This document shows, one piece after another, positions 36,971 to 45,191 of a stretch of 64,000 bases of DNA. Position 1 is the stretch's first letter; every line of letters starts with the position of its first letter. Under the pieces are notes generated by a model. It saw only the letters and a program-made list of their open reading frames with translations. It did no database searches and was not told the DNA's origin. The translations under genes and the position numbers were made by a program. Origin of the DNA: Shinella sp. SUS2 (GTDB lineage Bacteria; Pseudomonadota; Alphaproteobacteria; Rhizobiales; Rhizobiaceae); NCBI RefSeq assembly GCF_001262505.1, contig NZ_KQ410732.1, forward strand, positions 1 to 64,000, read 5' to 3'.

Positions 36971-39066
36971 TGGCGGACAACGCGCTTCCCAAAAGCCTCC
37001 AGGACAATCCCGAACTGGGTCGCTGGGTCTCCTTCGATGAGCCGGGTGTTGTTGCCATCCGCTCGGGCAAGGTCGAACTCGGCCAGGGCATCCTCACGGC
37101 GCTTGCGCAGATTGCTGCCGATGAACTGGGTCTCCATCCAGGGCTGGTGAGGTTGGCCCCGTGCGATACCGATTGCTCGCCGGACGAGGGCATCACCGCC
37201 GGCAGCCAGTCTGTCGAGGTCTCGGGCGCCTCCATCCGCATCGCCATGGCGCAGGCGCGTGCAGCGCTGATCGATGCCGCTGCCGCCCGCCTTGGTGCGG
37301 ATACCGCCCGTCTCTCGTGTCACGATGGTGTCGTGCTTCTCGAGGGTGCACCGACGGGCCTCGATTTCTGGTCGGTCGCCGCCCTGGTTGATTGGAGGCA
37401 GCCCGTCAGTGGCAATGTGCCTGTCCAGCCCATTGCCGCGCGCTGCGCCGTGGGCGCCGACCACGCGCGCATCGATATGGCGGCAAAGCGCGGTGGTGCC
37501 GGCTTCATCCATGATCTTTCCCTGCCGGGGCTGCTGCATGCCAGGGTCATCCGGCAACCGTTCCGGCTCGCTCGCCTCGCCGATGTCGATGAGGCATGGC
37601 TGCAGCGCCGCTATCCCGGCATCGCGGTTCTGCGAAGGAACGACCTTTTCGCCCTCATCGGACCGGACGAATATGGTGTTCATGCCGCACATGCCGATGC
37701 GAGCAGGTTCACCACATGGGAAGAGGTGCCCGGCCGCTGGCGGCCGGCGGAAACCGCCGGGGAGGTTGTCACCCGGGTTGGATCGGCCCCGTCTTCTCGC
37801 GGGGCGGCGAGGCTTGACGAACGGTACTCGCGGGCACATGTGGCGCATGCATCGATCGGCCCGTCCTGCGCCCTTGCCCTGTTCGATGCCGGCCGGCTGA
37901 CGGTGTGGAGCCATTCGCAGGGTATTTTTCCGCTTCGCGCGCAGATAGCCAGATGCCTCGGGCTCGCGCTGCCGGCGGTTCGGGTCGTCCATGCGCACGG
38001 CTCCGGCTGCTACGGTCACAACGGTGCCGACGACGCCGCGCTCGATGCGGCCATCATCGCACTGGAACGGCCGGGCCGGCCGGTGCGTATCCAGTGGTCA
38101 CGGGAGGATGAGCTCGGACGCGGTCCGTTGGGGGCTGCCATGTCCGCGGCCGTCGAGGCGGAGATCGATGCCGCCGGCAGGGTTATGTCCTGGAACCTCT
38201 CGGTGGTGAGCGAACCGCATGCCCAGCGCCCGGGCTTCGGCGGCCATGTCAATCTCAGTTCGGCCGAGGCGCTCGACAGCGCCCATTTGCCGGGCAAGGT
38301 TGCGGACCTTCCCGCCGCTGCCGGTGGCGGTGCCGCGCGCAATGCCGTGGCGATCTATGACTTCCCGGGCCAGACCGTGACAGTCCGGCTCGATACGCGC
38401 AGCCGCATCCGCACCTCTTCGCTGCGTTCGCTCGGCGCCCATCTCAACGTCTTTGCCATCGAATCGGCGATGGACGAACTGGCGGATCTCGCCGGTGCCG
38501 ACCCGCTGGATTTTCGGCTTCGCCATCTCAGCGACGAGCGCTGTCGCGCCGTGCTCGAAGGGGCGGCCGAAATGAGCGGCTGGCCCGGCAGCCATGGGGC
38601 CAGTGAGGGGCGGTCGCTTGGGATTGCCGCCGCCCGCTACAAGAACAAGGGCGCCTGGCTTGCTGCGGTTGCCGAGGTCTCGGTGGAAGAGGAGGTCAGG
38701 CTGGAGCGGTTGTGGCTTTGCGCCGATGTGGGGTTTGTGATCAACCCGGAGGGCGCGCGCAGCCAGATCGAGGGCGGCGCGATCCAGGCGGCGAGCTGGA
38801 CCCTCAAGGAAGAGGTCAAGGTTGAGGGCGACCGGGTGCCGGCCTTGGACTGGAATGCCTATCCGATCCTGAAATTCTCGGAAGTTCCAGAGATCGAGAC
38901 ACGGTTCATCATCGATCCGATGCACCCGCCGCTCGGCGCGGGCGAGGCCGCACAGGGGCCGGTGGCCGCGGCCATCGGAAACGCGGCGTCCCGCGCGCTC
39001 GGGCTGAGGATGCGCGACCTGCCGCTGACGCGGGACCGACTGATCGAGGCGCTTATGAATGCCTGA
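36970..39066 (+). CDS. Molybdopterin-binding large subunit of a xanthine dehydrogenase-family hydroxylase
   Basis: A 698-residue catalytic subunit. KVELGQGILTALAQIAADEL near the N-terminus, the HGSGCYGHNGADDAALDA region that binds the cofactor, and the catalytic glutamate in GAGEAAQGPVAAAIGNA (about residue 660) are present. Such enzymes hydroxylate N-heteroaromatic rings or aldehydes with water-derived oxygen, as nicotinate dehydrogenase and isoquinoline 1-oxidoreductase do. No FAD subunit, cytochrome c domain or XdhC-like maturation gene is seen nearby. Electron exit partner unknown. Confidence 0.92.
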   Translation: MADNALPKSLQDNPELGRWVSFDEPGVVAIRSGKVELGQGILTALAQIAADELGLHPGLVRLAPCDTDCSPDEGITAGSQSVEVSGASIRIAMAQARAALIDAAAARLGADTARLSCHDGVVLLEGAPTGLDFWSVAALVDWRQPVSGNVPVQPIAARCAVGADHARIDMAAKRGGAGFIHDLSLPGLLHARVIRQPFRLARLADVDEAWLQRRYPGIAVLRRNDLFALIGPDEYGVHAAHADASRFTTWEEVPGRWRPAETAGEVVTRVGSAPSSRGAARLDERYSRAHVAHASIGPSCALALFDAGRLTVWSHSQGIFPLRAQIARCLGLALPAVRVVHAHGSGCYGHNGADDAALDAAIIALERPGRPVRIQWSREDELGRGPLGAAMSAAVEAEIDAAGRVMSWNLSVVSEPHAQRPGFGGHVNLSSAEALDSAHLPGKVADLPAAAGGGAARNAVAIYDFPGQTVTVRLDTRSRIRTSSLRSLGAHLNVFAIESAMDELADLAGADPLDFRLRHLSDERCRAVLEGAAEMSGWPGSHGASEGRSLGIAAARYKNKGAWLAAVAEVSVEEEVRLERLWLCADVGFVINPEGARSQIEGGAIQAASWTLKEEVKVEGDRVPALDWNAYPILKFSEVPEIETRFIIDPMHPPLGAGEAAQGPVAAAIGNAASRALGLRMRDLPLTRDRLIEALMNA

Positions 39067-39291
39067 CCGCCAGCCGATGCGTTCCAGTTTTCCAGAACCC
39101 TGCAAAGCGAGTTGATCAGGCGAAGAGCGTGCGAAGGCACGGAGTTCGGCAGTTTCACCGCCGATCCGGCCCAGGAGCTTGTCATGGTGATCCGGCCCGA
39201 GCAAACCAACTCGGATCTGCCGCCGGTGGCGCTTGAAGGAAGCACAGTGGGCGATAGCAGGCATCAAGTATATCATTTCCTGAAGCTATGA
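39067..39291 (+). pseudogene. Possible remnant of an ABC ATPase C-terminal (TOBE) domain
   Basis: This stretch has an open frame from just after the TGA at 39064-39066 to the TGA at 39289, but no credible start. Its translation includes FTADPAQELVMVIRPEQ and a following strand-like tail, similar to the OB-fold TOBE domain that ends sugar, polyamine or iron ABC ATPases. No Walker motifs remain. I read it as possible gene debris at the junction between the two catabolic regions; the identification rests on a short motif only. Confidence 0.3.
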
Positions 39292-39293
39292 AC

Positions 39294-39323
39294 TGCATTT
39301 CATATATCTATTTGCGAAATGCA
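39294..39323. promoter_or_regulatory. Inverted repeat upstream of the amino acid ABC operon
   Basis: TGCATTTC (39294-39301) and GAAATGCA (39316-39323) form perfect 8-bp arms with a 14-base AT-rich spacer, 75 bases upstream of the receptor gene. It is a good operator candidate for the amino acid importer operon. Confidence 0.5.
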
Positions 39324-39398
39324 TGGGCTTGGCGACATATCGTCCCCCAAGGGCGTCATTGCTCCGGCGGTGATCCTGCACCAACAAGGGGAACAATC

Positions 39399-40184
39399 AT
39401 GTTGAAGTCCATTCTGTCCTATGCCGTGGCCGCAGGCCTTGCCTTCTCCGTTCTCGGAGCGCCGCTTGCCGCGCGTGCCGACGACCTTGAGACCATCAAG
39501 GCCGCGGGAGAGTTCAAGTTCGCCAACAGTGGCGCCTATCCGCCCTTCAGCTTCGTTGACGACAGCAACCAGACCGTTGGCTTCGACGTCGATATCGGCA
39601 ACGAGATCGCCAAGCGCCTCGGCGTGAAGGGTGCCGGCGTCAGCACCGCCTGGGACGGCATCATCGCGGGCCTGCTTGCCGGTAAATACGACACCATCAT
39701 CGGCAGCATGACCATTACCCCGGAGCGCGAGAAGGCCGTCGATTTCGTCGGCCCCTACTACAAGTCGGGGCGCGGCGTCTTCGTTTCGGACGGGTCCGAG
39801 ATCAAGTCGATCGACGATCTCAAGGACAAGACGATCGGCGTGACGCTCGGCGAAACCCACGAGAAATGGGCACGCGAGCGCGGCGGCTGGGAAATCCGCA
39901 CCTATAAGGGGCTGCCGGAGCTCTTCCTCGAACTCAAGGCCGGCCGCATTCAGGCGATGATCGTCGATGCGGTGCCGGTATCGATCGCGGTCAAGCAGAC
40001 GGGCGACAAGGTCGTCAAGCTCGACGTGCCCGAGTTTGCCGGTACCGAGGACAAGATCGGCATCGCCATCCGCAAGGGCAATCCGGAGCTGAAGGCCGCC
40101 ATGCAGAAGGCGCTGGACGACATGATGGCCGACGGTACCTATGAGGCCATCGCCATGAAGTGGATCGGCTCGGACATCCGCTGA
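39399..40184 (+). CDS. Polar amino acid ABC transporter substrate-binding protein
   Basis: A 261-residue periplasmic receptor (SBP_bac_3). A signal peptide ends at about AARA (residue 27). The mature part has the family features FANSGAYPPFSF, GFDVDIGNEIAKRLG, and TITPEREKAVDF. It belongs with the two permeases and the ATPase that follow. The receptor family takes amino acids, opines and related amines. The ribosome-binding site AAGGGGAAC precedes the ATG. Confidence 0.93.
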   Translation: MLKSILSYAVAAGLAFSVLGAPLAARADDLETIKAAGEFKFANSGAYPPFSFVDDSNQTVGFDVDIGNEIAKRLGVKGAGVSTAWDGIIAGLLAGKYDTIIGSMTITPEREKAVDFVGPYYKSGRGVFVSDGSEIKSIDDLKDKTIGVTLGETHEKWARERGGWEIRTYKGLPELFLELKAGRIQAMIVDAVPVSIAVKQTGDKVVKLDVPEFAGTEDKIGIAIRKGNPELKAAMQKALDDMMADGTYEAIAMKWIGSDIR

Positions 40185-40258
40185 CCTCTTTCTGCCCGTC
40201 ACAGGGCCGGTGCGGCAGGAAACTGCCGGCCGGCTGACCGATCGTCGAGGATCCGGCA

Positions 40259-40909
40259 ATGGATATCGCTCTCATCGGCCGCATTGTCCCAGTCTTCGTC
40301 CAGGCGGCCTGGACGACCGTCGAGCTTTCCCTGCTGTCGCTTGCCATCGGGCTTACGGTGGCGGCGCTGATCGCGATGCTCCGCCTCTCGCATGTCGCGG
40401 CATTGCGTTTCGTCGGTGCGGCCTATGTCAGCGTGTTCAGGGGCACGCCGGCGCTCATCCAGATCTTTTTGCTCTATTTCGGCGGGCCCCAGGTCGGGAT
40501 CCAGCTTGAACCTTTCGCGGCAGGGGCGATTGCGCTCGGGCTCAACATCGCAGCCTACATGGCGGAATCGATCCGCGGCGGCGTGCTGTCGGTCGATCGG
40601 GGACAGATGGAGGCGGCACGCTCGCTGGGTTTCGGCGAAGGGCAGTCCATGCGCTGGATCGTGTTGCCGCAGGCCGCCAAACTGATGATCCGCCCGCTTG
40701 GCGTCAATGCCGTGGCGCTGGTCAAGGGCACGGCGCTCGTCGCCACCATCTCGGTGGTGGAACTCACCTACACGGCGCAACGCTTCATCGGCTCCACCTA
40801 CAAACCCTTTGAGATCTTCGCGGTGACGGCGGTTCTCTACATGATCATGGTCTACGGCCTGACGCTCGTCATCGACCGTCTCGACCGCGCCTATGCCGGG
40901 GAGGCGTGA
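40259..40909 (+). CDS. Amino acid ABC transporter permease
   Basis: A 216-residue HisM/HisQ-type permease with about five membrane segments. FRGTPALIQIFLLYF and [22 protein letters not shown] (ATPase-contact loop) are family motifs. It starts 74 bases after the receptor and its stop overlaps the GTG codon just before the next gene. Forms the membrane channel with the following permease. Confidence 0.93.
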   Translation: MDIALIGRIVPVFVQAAWTTVELSLLSLAIGLTVAALIAMLRLSHVAALRFVGAAYVSVFRGTPALIQIFLLYFGGPQVGIQLEPFAAGAIALGLNIAAYMAESIRGGVLSVDRGQMEAARSLGFGEGQSMRWIVLPQAAKLMIRPLGVNAVALVKGTALVATISVVELTYTAQRFIGSTYKPFEIFAVTAVLYMIMVYGLTLVIDRLDRAYAGEA

Positions 40910-40911
40910 AG

Positions 40912-41571
40912 ATGCAGGGTCTCGATTTCAGTATCGTTCCTGAATATTGGCCGCTGATCGGCAAGGGCCTGTGGTGGACCGTCGTCATCTCCACCGCCTC
41001 CGCCGTGCTCAGCGTTCTCGCCGGCATCGGCTTCGCCCTTCTCGTGCTCTATGCCTCGCCGGTCGTTCGTTATCCCGTACGTCTCTTCATGTGGCTCTTC
41101 ATGGGGACGCCGCTGCTGTTGCAGCTCTTCCTCATCTATTTCGGCCTCGTGCAAATCGGCATCGACATTCCCGCCATCTGGTCGGGCATCATCGCTCTCA
41201 GCCTGCATTTCGCCGTCTACAATGCCGACATCTTTCGCGCCGGCATCGTATCCCTCGACAAGGGGCAGACGGAGGCGGCGCGCTCGCTCGGCTTCGGGGC
41301 CTGGCGGACGCGGATCTACATCGTCGTGCCGCAGGCGGTGCGCAACACGGTGCCGGCGGTCGGCAACATGATGATCGCGCTCTTGAAGGAGTCGTCGATC
41401 GTCTCGATGATCGGTATCGCCGAACTGGTGCACAGCGCCCAGCTCGTCATCAGCGAGACCTATCGGCCCTTCGAATTCTACCTGACGGCCGCCGCCCTCT
41501 ACTACGGCCTCAATCTCATCCTCGAAGCGGTCCTGCGCGGGATCGAACGGAAAGTGGAGCTTTCGCGATGA
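40912..41571 (+). CDS. Amino acid ABC transporter permease
   Basis: A 219-residue second permease of the same importer. [16 protein letters not shown] and [22 protein letters not shown] are characteristic. ATG at 40912 sits seven bases from GGGGAGG and is preferred over the GTG at 40906. It overlaps the ATPase gene by four bases (ATGA). Confidence 0.92.
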   Translation: MQGLDFSIVPEYWPLIGKGLWWTVVISTASAVLSVLAGIGFALLVLYASPVVRYPVRLFMWLFMGTPLLLQLFLIYFGLVQIGIDIPAIWSGIIALSLHFAVYNADIFRAGIVSLDKGQTEAARSLGFGAWRTRIYIVVPQAVRNTVPAVGNMMIALLKESSIVSMIGIAELVHSAQLVISETYRPFEFYLTAAALYYGLNLILEAVLRGIERKVELSR

Positions 41572-42332
41572 ACGATACCCGTCCGATGATCGAGGTGCGT
41601 GGCGCCCAAAAATTCTTCGGGCCGCTGGAGGTGCTGAAGGGCATCGATTTCAGCGTGGCGCGCGGCCAGATCGTCGCTGTCATAGGCCCGAGCGGTTCGG
41701 GCAAGAGCACGCTGCTCCGCTCGATCAACCATCTCGAAACGCTCGATGGCGGGGAGGTCTGGCTTGATGGTGTTCAGGTAAATCAAAAGCTTGATCGCCG
41801 TTCCTTCGAACGCCACATCAACAATGTGCGCCAGCAGATGGGCATGGTTTTCCAGCACTTCAATCTGTTCCCGCATCTGAGCGTTGCGGAGAACATCACC
41901 ATCGCCCCGACCAAGCTGAAGGGCATGGCGAAAGCGGAGGCGAGGGCGCTTGCTCTGAAGATGCTCGACAAGGTCGGCCTTGCCGACAAGATCGATGCCT
42001 TTCCGGCACGCCTCTCGGGCGGGCAGAAACAGCGTGTGGCGATTGCCCGGGCGCTTGCCATGCAGCCGAAGGTCATGCTGTTCGACGAAGCGACCTCGGC
42101 GCTCGATCCGGAACTGGTGGACGAGGTCAACCTCGTCATGAAGCAGCTGGCGAGCGAGCACATGACCATGGTGATCGTCACCCACGAGATGCGTTTTGCC
42201 GCCGAAGTCGCCGACCGGGTGATCTTCATGGCCGATGGCGCGGTCGTGGAGGAGGACAGCCCGGCCGAGCTCTTCCGCAATCCGAAGCAGGAGCGCACCC
42301 GCAGCTTCCTGAAGAAATTCCTGGGCGGCTAG
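41568..42332 (+). CDS. Amino acid ABC transporter ATP-binding protein
   Basis: A 254-residue GlnQ/HisP-type ATPase. Walker A is [12 protein letters not shown], the signature [15 protein letters not shown], and Walker [15 protein letters not shown]. The [12 protein letters not shown] region marks the Q-loop. It energises uptake through the permeases just upstream. The aminotransferase follows after 45 bases on the same strand, which ties uptake to the enzymes downstream. Confidence 0.94.
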   Translation: MNDTRPMIEVRGAQKFFGPLEVLKGIDFSVARGQIVAVIGPSGSGKSTLLRSINHLETLDGGEVWLDGVQVNQKLDRRSFERHINNVRQQMGMVFQHFNLFPHLSVAENITIAPTKLKGMAKAEARALALKMLDKVGLADKIDAFPARLSGGQKQRVAIARALAMQPKVMLFDEATSALDPELVDEVNLVMKQLASEHMTMVIVTHEMRFAAEVADRVIFMADGAVVEEDSPAELFRNPKQERTRSFLKKFLGG

Positions 42333-42377
42333 AGTTTTCCGGCCGCTGAAACCGCTTCCTTCTTTCATGGATCGATC

Positions 42378-43748
42378 ATGAGCCAGCATCAGAATGCATC
42401 CGGCGAACGCCCGGCCTCCCACCTCTTCTACCAATCCCGCATGCGTCGGCCGCTCGCCGACCGGGCGGAGGGCATCTACATCTGGGATGAACACGGCCGA
42501 AAGGTCATCGACGGCTCGAGCGGCGCGATGGTCGTCAATATCGGCCATTCCAACCGCAACGTGCTCGATGCCATGAAGCGGCAGATGGACAAGGCGACCT
42601 TTGCCTACCGCCTGCATTTCGAGAACCAGCCGGCGGAAGATCTGGCGCGGCGCCTTTCCGGTTACATGCCCGAGGGGCTCGATCGGGTGTTCTTCGTCTC
42701 CGGCGGCTCGGAGGCGGTGGAATCCTGCCTGAAGCTCGCCCGGCAATGGGCGCTCGCCACCGACCAGCCGGAGCGCTGGAAAGTCATCTCGCGCTTCCCT
42801 TCCTATCACGGCTCGACCCTCGGTGCGCTCGCCGTCACCGGCTATGATGCGCTGAAGAAACCCTTCCTGCCGATGCTGCGCGACATGCCGCACATCAAGG
42901 CACCGACCGCCTATCTCGACCGCGACAACTTTTCCATGGAGGAGCGCGGCATCCGTTATGCGGACATGCTAGAGGAAAAGATCCTCGAGGAGGGGGCGGA
43001 AAGCGTTCTCGCCTTCATCATGGAGCCGATCGGCGGTGCTTCCACCGGCGCGCTCGTCGCGCCCGACAGCTATTATCCGCGCATCCGCGAGATCTGCGAC
43101 AAGTACGGCATCCTCCTGATCCACGACGAAGTGATGAGCGGAGCCGGCCGTACCGGCCGCTATCTCGGTGGTGACCACTGGAACTGCCGGCCGGACATCG
43201 TCGCGCTTTCCAAGGGACTAGGGGCCGGCTATTGCCCGCTCGGTGCGATGATCGCCCATTCGAAGCTGGTGAAGCCGGTGCTTGATCGCGGCGGTTTTGC
43301 CCATGGCTACACCTATGCCGGCAATCCGCTCGCCTGCGCGGCGGGGCTTGCCGTGCTCGACGAGATCGAGCGGCAGGATCTGCTCGGCAACGCCACCCGC
43401 ATCGGCGCTCTTCTCAAGGCCGAGCTGGAGGGTCTTGCCGAACGTTACCCGTTCATCGGCGACGTGCGCGGCAAGGGCCTGCTGCTCGCCGCCGAATTCG
43501 TGTCCGACCGTGCGACCATGACACCGCTGCCCAAGGCGCTCGATGCGCATCAGCGCGTCGTCGACATTGCCTATGAGCGCGGCCTCATCATCTATTCGCG
43601 CCGCACGCGCGGCGGCGTCGAGGGCGATCATTTCCTCGTCTGCCCGCCGATGATCACCACCGAGGCGCAGGTCGGCGAGATCGTGACGATCCTCGATGCG
43701 ACGCTGGCGCAACTTGCCTGCGAGCTTTCGCTGCCGGTTACGAAGTAG
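42378..43748 (+). CDS. Class III aminotransferase
   Basis: A 456-residue PLP enzyme of fold type I. The PLP phosphate contact SGGSEAVE, the DEVMSGAGRTGR motif and the Schiff-base lysine in ALSKGLGAGY are all present. Class III enzymes transaminate amino groups away from the alpha carbon (omega- or beta-amino acids, diamines, GABA). The BKACE gene nine bases downstream uses beta-keto acids, which a beta-amino acid transaminase would supply. I therefore favour a 3-amino acid substrate such as acetylated beta-lysine. This is inferred from context. Confidence 0.9.
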   Translation: MSQHQNASGERPASHLFYQSRMRRPLADRAEGIYIWDEHGRKVIDGSSGAMVVNIGHSNRNVLDAMKRQMDKATFAYRLHFENQPAEDLARRLSGYMPEGLDRVFFVSGGSEAVESCLKLARQWALATDQPERWKVISRFPSYHGSTLGALAVTGYDALKKPFLPMLRDMPHIKAPTAYLDRDNFSMEERGIRYADMLEEKILEEGAESVLAFIMEPIGGASTGALVAPDSYYPRIREICDKYGILLIHDEVMSGAGRTGRYLGGDHWNCRPDIVALSKGLGAGYCPLGAMIAHSKLVKPVLDRGGFAHGYTYAGNPLACAAGLAVLDEIERQDLLGNATRIGALLKAELEGLAERYPFIGDVRGKGLLLAAEFVSDRATMTPLPKALDAHQRVVDIAYERGLIIYSRRTRGGVEGDHFLVCPPMITTEAQVGEIVTILDATLAQLACELSLPVTK

Positions 43749-43757
43749 GAGCCGGTC

Positions 43758-44687
43758 ATGAAATCGGACAAGGTCATCATCACCTGCGCGGTGACGGGGT
43801 CGGTACACACGCCGTCCATGTCGCCGCATCTGCCCTACAGGCCGGAGGACATCGCCGCCGAAGCCATCGCAGCCGCAGAAGCGGGAGCATCGATCCTGCA
43901 CCTGCACGCCCGCGACCCGGATGACGGCCGTCCGACGGCCGATCCCAAGGTCTTCATGCGCTTCCTGCCGGTCATCAGGCAGGCGAGCGATGCGGTCATC
44001 AACATCACCACCGGCGGTTCCTCCGTCATGGCGCTGGAGGACCGGTTGGCTGCAGCGCTCGCCGCCGAGCCGGAGATGTGCTCGCTCAACATGGGCTCGA
44101 TGAATTTCGGCCTCTTCTCGATGCTCGACCGGCCGCGGGAGTGGAAACACGCCTGGGAGCCCGCGCTTCTGGAAGCGACGCGCGGCACGATCTTCCGTAA
44201 CACTTTCGCCGATATCGAGACGGTCCTCAAACGTCTCGGGGAGGGGTGCGGCACGCGCTTCGAGTTCGAATGCTACGATGTCGGGCATCTCTACACGCTC
44301 GCCCATTTCCGCGATCGCGGGCTCATCCCCGGCACACCCTTCATGCAGTTCGTCTTCGGCGTGCTTGGCGGTATCGGCGCGGATCCGGAAAACCTCGTCC
44401 ATATGAAGCGTATCGCCGACAAGCTGTTCGGCGATGACTACCGTTTCTCGGTGCTCGCCGCCGGGCGCAGGCAGATGCCGATGATAACGATGGCGGCGAC
44501 CATGGGCGGCAGCGTGCGTGTCGGCCTGGAGGACAGTCTTTTCGATGGCCGTGCGCTTGCGACCTCGAACGCGGATCAGGTACGACGCATCCGCGCGATC
44601 CTCGAAGGTCTTTCGCTGGAGGTCGCAACGCCCGACGAGGCGCGCGCCATACTCGGTCTCAAGGGTGGCGACCGCGTCGCATTCTGA
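43758..44687 (+). CDS. Beta-keto acid cleavage enzyme (BKACE, DUF849), copy 2
   Basis: A 309-residue member of the 3-keto-5-aminohexanoate cleavage family. Zinc ligands are His48 and His50 (LHLHARDP) and the Glu in VGLEDS. The founding enzyme converts 3-keto-5-aminohexanoate plus acetyl-CoA to acetoacetate and 3-aminobutyryl-CoA in lysine fermentation. Here the neighbours are an aminotransferase, acetyltransferase, amidohydrolase and thioesterase, which fits 3-keto-6-acetamidohexanoate as substrate and 4-acetamidobutyryl-CoA as product. Only family-level similarity to copy 1 at 28329 is obvious. Confidence 0.92.
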   Translation: MKSDKVIITCAVTGSVHTPSMSPHLPYRPEDIAAEAIAAAEAGASILHLHARDPDDGRPTADPKVFMRFLPVIRQASDAVINITTGGSSVMALEDRLAAALAAEPEMCSLNMGSMNFGLFSMLDRPREWKHAWEPALLEATRGTIFRNTFADIETVLKRLGEGCGTRFEFECYDVGHLYTLAHFRDRGLIPGTPFMQFVFGVLGGIGADPENLVHMKRIADKLFGDDYRFSVLAAGRRQMPMITMAATMGGSVRVGLEDSLFDGRALATSNADQVRRIRAILEGLSLEVATPDEARAILGLKGGDRVAF

Positions 44688-44696
44688 GGAGAAAAC

Positions 44697-45191
44697 ATGC
44701 AGGACGACATCACGATCCGGTTCGCGGTCGCCGATGACGCTGCGACCATCCACGCGGCGCTGAGGACCATGGCCATCGACATGGGCGCGGAGACGAAGTT
44801 CGTCTCGACGGTCGAGGACGTGTGCCGCCACGGTTTCGGCGAGGCGCCGGCCTTCGAGGTGCTGATCGCCGAGGTGGGGACGACGTTCGCCGGCCTGTGC
44901 CTGAGCTTCGCGAGCTTTTCCACCTGGATGGGCGAGCCCGGCCTCTATGTGCAGGACCTCTTCGTCGCGGATGCCTTTCGCGGACGGCGGATCGGCGAAC
45001 GGCTTCTGCGCGCCACCGCGCAGAATGGCCGGGCGCACGGTGCGCGCTACATGCGCCTGTCGGTCGATGTGGACAATGTGCGTGCGCAGGCCGTCTACGA
45101 TCGCCTCGGGATCCGCCATTCCCGCAGCGAGCAGATCCACATGATCAAGGGCGCGGATTTCGACAATTTCGCCGGTGAGGGAGATCCATGA
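44697..45191 (+). CDS. GNAT family N-acetyltransferase
   Basis: A 164-residue GNAT enzyme. The acetyl-CoA binding motif A is DLFVADAFRGRRIGERLL (about residues 85-102), followed by VDVDNVRAQAVYDRLG. The size and N-terminal half resemble diamine and spermidine-type acetyltransferases. Overlaps the amidohydrolase gene by four bases, so acetylation and deacetylation are encoded together. Acetylating the terminal amine of a diamino acid before its breakdown would be a reasonable role. Confidence 0.9.
   Translation: MQDDITIRFAVADDAATIHAALRTMAIDMGAETKFVSTVEDVCRHGFGEAPAFEVLIAEVGTTFAGLCLSFASFSTWMGEPGLYVQDLFVADAFRGRRIGERLLRATAQNGRAHGARYMRLSVDVDNVRAQAVYDRLGIRHSRSEQIHMIKGADFDNFAGEGDP

Noticed and set aside
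20998..39066. Nicotine (VPP-type) degradation cluster, suggested by the Mo hydroxylase and the C-C hydrolase-like protein
   Set aside because: No 2,5-dihydroxypyridine dioxygenase, N-formylmaleamate deformylase, maleamate amidase or maleate isomerase is present, and the ring-cleavage enzyme is of intradiol type.
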